A DNA stretch of 6,384 nt. It comes from Actinomycetota bacterium. GTDB lineage: Bacteria > Actinomycetota > Actinomycetes > Nanopelagicales > Nanopelagicaceae. How positions within the stretch are numbered: the first letter of the stretch is position 1; each line of letters starts with the position of its first letter. The stretch is from contig CANHFN010000048.1 in assembly GCA_947459935.1 (NCBI GenBank), positions 1 to 6,384 of the forward strand, read 5' to 3'. Below are positions 1-5,024 of the stretch, one piece after another. The translations under genes were made by a program, and so were the position numbers. Below the pieces are notes generated by a model that worked only from the letters and a program-made list of their open reading frames with translations, had not been told where the DNA came from and did no database searches.

Positions 1-1007
1 ACCTTGCCCTTAGCCTTGGCTTCCACCATGGTGCCTGCAGCCATGAGTTCATCAAAGCTAACAATTTCAGCCTTAATAAATCCCTTTTGAAAATCTGTGT
101 GAATCACACCTGCAGCCATTGGCGCGGTGTCACCTTTGTGAATTGTCCAGGCACGAGTTTCTTTTGGACCTGCAGTTAAGTAAGTCTGTAATCCCAAAGT
201 ATCAAATCCAACACGAGCCAAAGTTGCAAGACCTGGTTCTTTCAAACCAATTGATTGCAATAGTTCAAGAGCATCTTCATCGCTGAGTTCTGCAAGCTCT
301 GCCTCTGTTTTTGCATCTAAGAAAATAGCCTCGGCTGGGGCAACAAGTGCCTGCAACTTACTCTTTAGCTCAGAGTCATTAATTTCTGCAGCATCAACGT
401 TAAACACATATAAAAATGGTTTTGCAGTTAACAGATGAAGCTCAGCCAATAGCTCGCGATCAATTGAGCTTTGTGACAATGGCTTGCCAGATTGCAACCA
501 ATCATTGGCAGCCTTTACCGCCTCCAATATTGGTGCCTTCTCTTTTGCAACACGTGCCTCTTTTTCAAGACGAGGAATCGCTTTTTCAATAGTTTGTAAA
601 TCTGCGAGCGCTAATTCAGTGTTAATTGTTTCCATGTCAGATGCTGGATCAATGCGACCATCAACGTGGACAACATCGCCATCGCTAAACACACGGATCA
701 CCTGACAGATTGCATCGGTGTCTCGAATATTTGTTAGAAACTTGTTTCCAAGGCCGGCACCTTCTGAAGCACCCTTAACAATTCCTGCGATGTCTACGAA
801 AGAGACAACAGCTGGCAATAGTTTTTCTGAACCAAAGACGGTGGCTAGCTTGGCTAGGCGATCATCTGGCACTCCCACCATTCCCACATTGGGCTCAATG
901 GTGGCAAAGGGGTAGTTAGCGGCCAATACGTTGTTCTTGGTCAGGGCATTAAAAAGGGTGGACTTTCCCACGTTTGGCAGTCCGACGATTCCGATTGAGA
1001 GGCTCAC
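1..1007 (-). CDS. ychF: YchF (OLA1-family) P-loop ATPase, C-terminus cut by window edge
   Basis: Reads leftward from a GTG start at 1007 and runs off the window after 335 complete codons. The family is about 360 residues, so roughly the last 25 are missing. The start is fixed by the typical N-terminus (V/M)SLSIGIVGLPNVGKST, with the Walker A motif at residues 9-17. Further landmarks are the DIAG G3 motif (D72) and His114 in VVHVDG, equivalent to the catalytic His114 of E. coli YchF. A helical, coiled-coil-like insert spans about 125-190, and the TGS domain starts near 277 (AWTIHKGDTAP, then VIHTDFQKGFIKAE). YchF proteins are cytosolic ATPases that bind ribosomes and act in translation and stress responses. 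An oddity is the G4 element, normally NxxE for ATP preference, which reads N203-V-D-A206. There is no good Shine-Dalgarno site, but TAGGCT lies 7 nt upstream of the GTG. The gene is divergent from rmuC. The identification is very secure. Confidence 0.97.
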   Translation of the reverse strand, partial: MSLSIGIVGLPNVGKSTLFNALTKNNVLAANYPFATIEPNVGMVGVPDDRLAKLATVFGSEKLLPAVVSFVDIAGIVKGASEGAGLGNKFLTNIRDTDAICQVIRVFSDGDVVHVDGRIDPASDMETINTELALADLQTIEKAIPRLEKEARVAKEKAPILEAVKAANDWLQSGKPLSQSSIDRELLAELHLLTAKPFLYVFNVDAAEINDSELKSKLQALVAPAEAIFLDAKTEAELAELSDEDALELLQSIGLKEPGLATLARVGFDTLGLQTYLTAGPKETRAWTIHKGDTAPMAAGVIHTDFQKGFIKAEIVSFDELMAAGTMVEAKAKGK

Positions 1008-1014
1008 TGGGGTA

Positions 1015-1020
1015 AGCCTA
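1015..1020 (-). promoter_or_regulatory. candidate -10 element for leaderless ychF transcript
   Basis: On the minus strand the hexamer TAGGCT (TANNNT pattern) is followed by 7 nt and then the GTG start of ychF. A -10 box in this position would place transcription initiation on or next to the start codon. The same hexamer lies 6 nt before the xseA start. No convincing -35 is visible; CAGTGA at 1043-1038 is at a suitable distance but matches poorly. The assignment rests on pattern and spacing only. Confidence 0.45.
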
Positions 1021-1031
1021 CGCGGGATTGT

Positions 1032-1043
1032 CAGTGGTCACTG
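1032..1043. other. 12-bp imperfect palindrome in the ychF-rmuC divergent gap
   Basis: CAGTG-GT-CACTG is an inverted repeat with two perfect 5-bp arms and a 2-nt centre. It lies in the middle of the 49-bp gap between the divergent ychF and rmuC starts. If ychF is leaderless, it covers about positions -25 to -36 of that promoter, so a repressor-like operator is conceivable. A 5-bp arm is short enough to arise by chance. Confidence 0.25.
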
Positions 1044-1056
1044 CCACGATAGGCCC

Positions 1057-2205
1057 ATGCCCGCATACATAGTGACCTTAGTAATAGGACTGATCGCAGG
1101 ATCTGCGATCGGATACCTCTTTTCCTCCCTTAAATCCAAGGATTCAAGCGGCAATCAAGCCCTACTCGATGATTACAAGATCCAACTAGAGGCAGAGCGA
1201 AACAAGACTGAATCTGCCATCAAGTTAAATGCAGAGCTAGTTGCAGTTAAAGAATCTGTTACCAAGTTAACCACTCAGTCCGATGAAGCCAATCGCATCC
1301 GCACAGCAGCGGAAGCCACTTTGAATACAACTATTCTAGAAATGCGTCGCGCCTCTGAGTCAATCTTTGATGAAACTAAAAAGATTGCTGGTGCTCTTTC
1401 TAATGCACAGACCCGTGGCAAGTTTGGTGAGGCCCAGTTAGAGCTACTGCTACAAGGTGCTGGACTTCGTGAGGGACATGAATACACCGCACAGCGTTCA
1501 ACCACAGATTCTGACTCATCAGGTATTCCAGATGTAACGGTCAATATGCCCGGCGGCTCACAGTTATTTATTGACTCTAAGTTTCCCTTTGAGCGTTTCC
1601 TCGATGCATTTGCCACAGATGATCAAGCGTTGCGAGATCAGCATCTGCAGCAACATGGCAAGGATTTGATGAAGCATGTTGATGCACTCTCAAAGCGCGG
1701 TTATCACAAGTCACAGGGCTCACCTGATTTTGTCATTCTCTTCGTTCCCTTTGAAACCTTGCTCTCTGAAGCTCTTCGCACAGATCCTCAGTTTCTTGAA
1801 AAGGCCTTTAAAGTGGGCGTTACGGTTGCAACTCCAACCTCAATGATGGCGCTACTGCGCACTATTGGCTATATCTTCACCCGTAATAAGTTGGCAGAAA
1901 ATGCCGATGAAATTCAAAAGGTTGCAAGTACCTTCCTTAAAAACATCACACTGCTTCACACAAAGATTGTGGCGGTTGGTAAAGCGATTTCAACAACTTC
2001 TAAGGCATATGAAGATCTTGTCCCAACAGCTGAAAAGACAGTATTGGCACCTGCCAGAAGAATTCATAACTTAGGTGTTACTGGCGATAAAGATAAGCTA
2101 GCTATTGACTACCCTGAAGCGCCTGGTGCTGTCCGGGATCTGAAGAATGCAGAGTTAGATGGCGGGGATGATTACATTGATGCAGAAGAGGTAGATGAGA
2201 AATGA
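1057..2205 (+). CDS. rmuC: RmuC family DNA recombination-limiting protein
   Basis: A 382-residue protein. The ATG at 1057 is chosen because the open frame further upstream lies inside the opposite-strand ychF, and because translation from 1057 begins directly with a membrane anchor (residues about 4-23, AYIVTLVIGLIAGSAIGYLF). A charged coiled coil follows (about 35-115), then the RmuC core. The core contains RGKFGEAQLE (E125), IPD (P158-D159) and IDSK (D173-S174-K175), which form a PD-(D/E)XK-like nuclease signature, and later VPFETLLSEAL and ATPTSMMALLRTI. The tail (about 361-382) is strongly acidic. In E. coli, RmuC limits recombination at inverted repeats; its biochemical activity is poorly known. 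Upstream, only a weak AGG is visible as a ribosome site. A poor -10-like CACGAT at 1045-1050 has the same 6-nt spacing seen at ispH, xseA and xseB. The stop overlaps the next start as ATGA, implying an operon. Confidence 0.93.
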   Translation: MPAYIVTLVIGLIAGSAIGYLFSSLKSKDSSGNQALLDDYKIQLEAERNKTESAIKLNAELVAVKESVTKLTTQSDEANRIRTAAEATLNTTILEMRRASESIFDETKKIAGALSNAQTRGKFGEAQLELLLQGAGLREGHEYTAQRSTTDSDSSGIPDVTVNMPGGSQLFIDSKFPFERFLDAFATDDQALRDQHLQQHGKDLMKHVDALSKRGYHKSQGSPDFVILFVPFETLLSEALRTDPQFLEKAFKVGVTVATPTSMMALLRTIGYIFTRNKLAENADEIQKVASTFLKNITLLHTKIVAVGKAISTTSKAYEDLVPTAEKTVLAPARRIHNLGVTGDKDKLAIDYPEAPGAVRDLKNAELDGGDDYIDAEEVDEK

Positions 2206-2624
2206 GTTCATTACAAAAAATTAAGATTCAGGGACCTGGTCTTAAAAAGCAGGGGATCGTCATACTTCAAACCATCTTCATTGGATTCTTTGTTTTTATT
2301 GAACTGACCTTCCGCAGCGGGGTCGGAATCCTAACTGGTATCGCAATTTGCTTGGCCCTCTATGGATCATTGCGCTTGGGTCGCCCCGGTACAACCTACG
2401 TCTCAGTTGTAACTCCCCCATTGGCTTTTGCAGGATCTGTACTTGCCATGATTATTCTTCGTGAAGGATTGCGGCCATCTCGAGTTGGTATTGATTTCAT
2501 CGCAGCCCTTGCATCCGTTGCGAAGTATTTAATTATTGGCGCTGTATATGGCTGGTATGTCTACCTGAATCAAAAGGCTAAGAGCAAACCTTCAAAACGT
2601 AAGGTTGCTGTAGAGCAGGATTAA
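2202..2624 (+). CDS. small integral membrane protein, DUF6542-like
   Basis: A 140-residue protein with a short basic N-terminus ([11 protein letters not shown]). It has four likely transmembrane segments at about 19-35, 40-57, 66-86 and 98-122, and a basic, Lys-rich C-terminal tail (about 124-135) ending in EQD. The loop between helices two and three is LGRPGTTY, and helix three carries TPPLAF. The size, topology and place next to ispH and ychF match the actinobacterial DUF6542 family (Rv1111c in M. tuberculosis, from memory). No function is known for that family, and no catalytic motif is visible. The start is set by the ATGA overlap with rmuC. GAGG at 2188-2191, 10 nt upstream, is a usable Shine-Dalgarno site, so translation is probably coupled to rmuC. 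The family call is moderately sure; membrane location is very likely. Confidence 0.85.
   Translation: MSSLQKIKIQGPGLKKQGIVILQTIFIGFFVFIELTFRSGVGILTGIAICLALYGSLRLGRPGTTYVSVVTPPLAFAGSVLAMIILREGLRPSRVGIDFIAALASVAKYLIIGAVYGWYVYLNQKAKSKPSKRKVAVEQD
2584..2608 (-). terminator. candidate hairpin terminator downstream of ispH
   Basis: The arms AACCTT (2587-2592) and AAGGTT (2601-2606) pair perfectly around an 8-nt loop, and two more G-C pairs follow past one bulged A (2584-2585 with 2607-2608). Read leftward, the hairpin begins 12 nt after the ispH stop and is followed by the moderately T-rich TCTTAGCCTTTTG. That suits an intrinsic terminator for ispH placed inside the 3' end of the opposing gene. 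The stem is AT-rich and there is no clean T run, so it may be weak or accidental. Confidence 0.3.
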
Positions 2625-3577
2625 GCCTGACCCGCCGCCTTCATGTCTTTACGAAGCTCAGGTGGCAGAGCAAAAAGCAGTGACTCTTCTGCCGCGGTAA
2701 TTTCTTGAACATCCTTGAATCCGTGCTCGTGCAAGGTGGCTAAAACATCCTTCACTAAAATCTCAGGTACGGATGCCCCGCTGGTAACGCCAATTGTTTC
2801 AACACCTGTGAACCAATCATCTTGGATCTCTTCGGCGTAATCAACGAGGTGTGATGCCTTTGCCCCATACTCCAGTGCAACTTCAACTAAACGTACTGAG
2901 TTACTGGAGTTGCGAGAGCCGACGACAATTACTAGATCGGCTTGAGGTGCGATTTCTTTGATCGCTTCTTGACGATTTTGTGTGGCATAACAAATGTCAT
3001 CACTCGGTGGTGCTTGAATATCTGGGAAACGCTCTTTTAAGATTGCAACGGCTTCCATGGTTTCATCGACAGATAATGTTGTTTGCGATAACCAGACTAA
3101 GTTCTTGCCAGGTGTTGGTTGGATCGTGCGAGCGCCATCTAGTCCATCGACGATGCGAACACGATCTGGTGCTTCACCTGCTGTGCCCTCAACCTCTTCG
3201 TGGCCGTGGTGACCGATAAGCAAAATTTCAGAGTCCTCTGTAGCAAAGCGGCGAACCTCGTGGTGAACCTTGGTCACCAAGGGACAGGTTGCATCAATAG
3301 TTTTTAGATTACGAGCAGCTGCTTGCTCATGAACAAGTGGTGAAACACCGTGGGCAGAGAAAACAACTGTCTTGCCCTCTGGAACTTCATCTGTTTCTTC
3401 GACAAAGATCGCGCCCTTTGCTTCTAAGGAGGCAACAACGTGGACGTTGTGCACGATCTGCTTTCGCACATAGACAGGTGCGCCATAGAGAGCTAATGCT
3501 TTTTCTACAGTAACGACGGCGCGATCCACCCCTGCGCAATATCCGCGAGGCGCTGCCAGTAGAACTCTCTTAGTCAT
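2621..3577 (-). CDS. ispH: 4-hydroxy-3-methylbut-2-enyl diphosphate reductase (IspH/LytB)
   Basis: A 318-residue full-length enzyme starting with ATG at 3577. IspH reductively dehydroxylates HMBPP to IPP and DMAPP, the last step of the MEP isoprenoid pathway, in the cytosol. The three [4Fe-4S] ligands are present: C14 (PRGYCAGV), C98 ([12 protein letters not shown]) and C196 (DDICYATQN). Substrate-site residues are also intact: H43 (IVHNVHV), H76 (FSAHGVS), H126 and E128 ([11 protein letters not shown]), S224-S225-N226 (GSRNSSNS) and S269 ([11 protein letters not shown]). The C-terminal extension after about residue 295 is short, as in actinobacterial members. There is no Shine-Dalgarno site; TAGACT stands 6 nt before the ATG. 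The gene is divergent from xseA across 25 bp and convergent with the DUF6542-type gene, with the two TAA stops sharing TTAA (2621-2624). Function is certain at family level. Confidence 0.98.
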   Translation of the reverse strand: MTKRVLLAAPRGYCAGVDRAVVTVEKALALYGAPVYVRKQIVHNVHVVASLEAKGAIFVEETDEVPEGKTVVFSAHGVSPLVHEQAAARNLKTIDATCPLVTKVHHEVRRFATEDSEILLIGHHGHEEVEGTAGEAPDRVRIVDGLDGARTIQPTPGKNLVWLSQTTLSVDETMEAVAILKERFPDIQAPPSDDICYATQNRQEAIKEIAPQADLVIVVGSRNSSNSVRLVEVALEYGAKASHLVDYAEEIQDDWFTGVETIGVTSGASVPEILVKDVLATLHEHGFKDVQEITAAEESLLFALPPELRKDMKAAGQA

Positions 3578-3583
3578 GGGGTC

Positions 3584-3589
3584 AGTCTA
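3584..3589 (-). promoter_or_regulatory. candidate -10 element for leaderless ispH transcript
   Basis: Minus-strand TAGACT is separated from the ispH ATG by exactly 6 nt (GACCCC), so the transcript would start at or beside the AUG. No Shine-Dalgarno-like purine run exists in the gap. A poor -35 candidate, TTTCGA (3612-3607), sits 17 nt upstream, inside the first codons of xseA. Confidence 0.5.
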
Positions 3590-3590
3590 T

Positions 3591-3596
3591 TAGGCT
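3591..3596 (+). promoter_or_regulatory. candidate -10 element for leaderless xseA transcript
   Basis: TAGGCT followed by 6 nt (CATCCC) and the xseA ATG. It is the same hexamer as the one before ychF and has the same spacing as the one before ispH. It sits one base from the ispH -10 on the other strand, so AGTCTA-T-TAGGCT forms a 13-bp inverted repeat with one mismatch. The matching -35 would fall in the ispH coding start; no good -35 sequence is visible there. Confidence 0.5.
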
Positions 3597-3602
3597 CATC
3601 CC

Positions 3603-4805
3603 ATGTTCGAAACTTCAAGTGAATCCCCGGCCCCAGTGCGGGTCGTCTCTGAAGCGATCAAGGATTACGTTGATCGGCTAGGTCCTATCTGGATCGAAGG
3701 CGAAATCAGCGAATTAAACGAGCGCAGCGGAATGATGGCATTTATGCGCCTGCGCGATACATCGGTAGATATGTCGATCTCGGTGATGTGTCACAAATCG
3801 GTAATCGCCACCATTAAGCCTCTGCCCGACAACGCACGAGTTGTTATGTATGCAAAGCCATCCTGGTACACAAAAAATGGTTCGCTCTCTTTTTCTGCCC
3901 GTGAAATTCGCCAAGTTGGTGTGGGCGAATTGTTGGCTCGCCTTGAAGCACTAAAGAATCTACTGGCCGCTGAAGGTCTCTTTAATTCCGATAGAAAAGT
4001 TACCTTGCCATTGCTGCCTAAAGTAATTGGTCTGATCTGTGGTCGAAATACCGATGCCGAAAAAGATGTTGTTGAAAATGCAAAGCGTCGCTGGCCCAGT
4101 GTGCAATTTGAAATTCGTGAAGTCACTGTGCAAGGAGCAGCTGCAGTATCTGAGGTCTCAGATGCGCTGCGCGAATTAGAAGCCAATAAAGATGTGGAAG
4201 TAATCATCATTACCCGCGGTGGCGGCTCCTTTGAAGATCTCTTGCCCTTTAGCGATGAATCTTTAGTGCGCTTGGCAGCATCTTGCACCACCCCGATTGT
4301 CTCTGCCATTGGCCATGAAAAAGATTCTCCACTTTTGGATTTGGTAGCAGATTACCGAGCATCAACACCAACAGATGCTGCCAAAAGAGTAGTGCCAGAT
4401 ATTGCAGAAGAGATTGCAATGATCGGTGCGCTGCGTGATCGCGCTCGCCGCACTGTTGTAAATCGCATCAATCTTGAGGCAACTCAGATCGCTAACTTTA
4501 AAAACCGCCCCGTGATGAAAGATCCCCATGTGTTAATCACATCTAGGGCTGAAATCATCGCTGGGCTGCGTGATCGCTCAAATCGCTCCTTTGCCCACCA
4601 ATTGAAATTGGCCAAAGAGGAGCTCAAGCAGGTCAAGGCACGGGTGCGGGCACTTTCACCGCAAGCAACTTTGGATCGTGGATATTCGGTAGTGCAGTTA
4701 GCAGATGGCCAAATAGTCACAGATCCAAAGAAGTTACAGAAGGGCGATGTACTTCGCCTACGTCTTGCTAAAGGCGAGACCAAAGCCACAGCCAACGGAG
4801 AGTAA
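3603..4805 (+). CDS. xseA: exodeoxyribonuclease VII large (catalytic) subunit
   Basis: A 400-residue protein, shorter than the E. coli subunit (about 456) mainly because the C-terminal helical region is reduced, which is usual for actinobacteria. Order: an OB-fold nucleic-acid-binding domain (about 12-105, with IWIEGEISELNERSG); the catalytic domain (about 135-265); a long helical, coiled-coil arm (about 265-350) where XseB should dock; and a C-terminal segment with LDRGYSVV and GDVLRLRL. Residues shown to matter in E. coli are conserved at the same numbers: D155 (NTDAEKDVV), R205 (ITRGGGSFEDL), H238 and D241 (SAIGHEKD). ExoVII degrades single-stranded DNA from both ends to short oligonucleotides in repair. 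The start is preceded by TAGGCT at 6 nt and no Shine-Dalgarno site. xseB follows after 20 nt, so the two are probably co-transcribed, and the fumarase gene may be included. Confidence 0.97.
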   Translation: MFETSSESPAPVRVVSEAIKDYVDRLGPIWIEGEISELNERSGMMAFMRLRDTSVDMSISVMCHKSVIATIKPLPDNARVVMYAKPSWYTKNGSLSFSAREIRQVGVGELLARLEALKNLLAAEGLFNSDRKVTLPLLPKVIGLICGRNTDAEKDVVENAKRRWPSVQFEIREVTVQGAAAVSEVSDALRELEANKDVEVIIITRGGGSFEDLLPFSDESLVRLAASCTTPIVSAIGHEKDSPLLDLVADYRASTPTDAAKRVVPDIAEEIAMIGALRDRARRTVVNRINLEATQIANFKNRPVMKDPHVLITSRAEIIAGLRDRSNRSFAHQLKLAKEELKQVKARVRALSPQATLDRGYSVVQLADGQIVTDPKKLQKGDVLRLRLAKGETKATANGE

Positions 4806-4813
4806 AGAGAGAG

Positions 4814-4819
4814 TAGATT
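4814..4819 (+). promoter_or_regulatory. candidate internal -10 element for leaderless xseB transcript
   Basis: TAGATT is followed by 6 nt (TAGCAC) and the xseB ATG, the same arrangement as before ispH and xseA. It lies in the 20-nt gap between xseA and xseB. The only competing signal is a weak purine stretch, AGAGAGAG (4805-4812), which ends 13 nt from the ATG, too far for an ideal ribosome site. If active, it would let xseB be made independently of xseA. Confidence 0.35.
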
Positions 4820-4825
4820 TAGCAC

Positions 4826-5020
4826 ATGAGCGAAGCCAAAAAGATCTCCTATGAAGCAGCCAGAGATGAGCTAGCTGAAGTTGTCGAATCCCTAGAAGAG
4901 GGCAGTGCCACTTTGGAGGAGTCTTTGAAACTATGGGAGCGCGGCGAAGAGTTAGCCAAGATCTGTCAGGAATGGTTAGACGGGGCTAAGAAAAAACTTG
5001 ATGCGGTAAAGCCTGAGTAA
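4826..5020 (+). CDS. xseB: exodeoxyribonuclease VII small subunit
   Basis: A 64-residue, fully helical, highly charged protein; E. coli XseB is about 80 residues. The family pattern is clear: [19 protein letters not shown] (about 8-26), then [20 protein letters not shown] and a final helix ending [10 protein letters not shown]. Two amphipathic helices with regularly spaced Leu form the hairpin that binds in several copies to the XseA coiled-coil arm; the subunit has no catalytic residues. It lies 20 nt after xseA and 4 nt before the fumarase start. The ATG at 4826 is the only in-frame start giving the family N-terminus. A run of six A (4991-4996) in the coding sequence stays in frame. The call is secure from sequence pattern and position. 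Confidence 0.96.
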   Translation: MSEAKKISYEAARDELAEVVESLEEGSATLEESLKLWERGEELAKICQEWLDGAKKKLDAVKPE

Positions 5021-5024
5021 TCTG

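Noticed and set aside
34..120. Repeated CCTGCAGCCAT in ychF
   Set aside because: Both copies encode MAAG within the TGS domain; one is a family-conserved position, so the repeat is coding coincidence.
484..915. Two short plus-strand open frames (484-705 and 718-915)
   Set aside because: They are antisense shadows of the conserved YchF coding sequence and show no recognisable protein features.
931..1056. N-terminal extension of the rmuC reading frame by 42 codons
   Set aside because: It lies entirely opposite the conserved N-terminus and start region of ychF, and the extension would bury the membrane anchor that normally begins RmuC.
1275..2074. Open frames inside rmuC on the minus strand (1275-1616) and in another plus frame (1865-2074)
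   Set aside because: Both overlap conserved RmuC core sequence and have unlikely compositions.
3791..4309. 172-codon minus-strand open frame inside xseA
   Set aside because: It covers the xseA catalytic domain, whose residues are fully conserved; the Ser/Thr/Arg-rich translation looks like a shadow.
4430..4577. 13-nt direct repeat GCTGCGTGATCGC within xseA (4430-4442 and 4565-4577)
   Set aside because: Both copies encode LRDR in the coiled-coil arm, where heptad-like repetition is expected; no mobile-element features accompany it.
4988..5000. A6 run in xseB as a possible programmed frameshift site
   Set aside because: The phase is AAG-AAA-AAA-CTT, the normal frame ends properly 20 nt later, and a shift would not produce a longer recognisable product.
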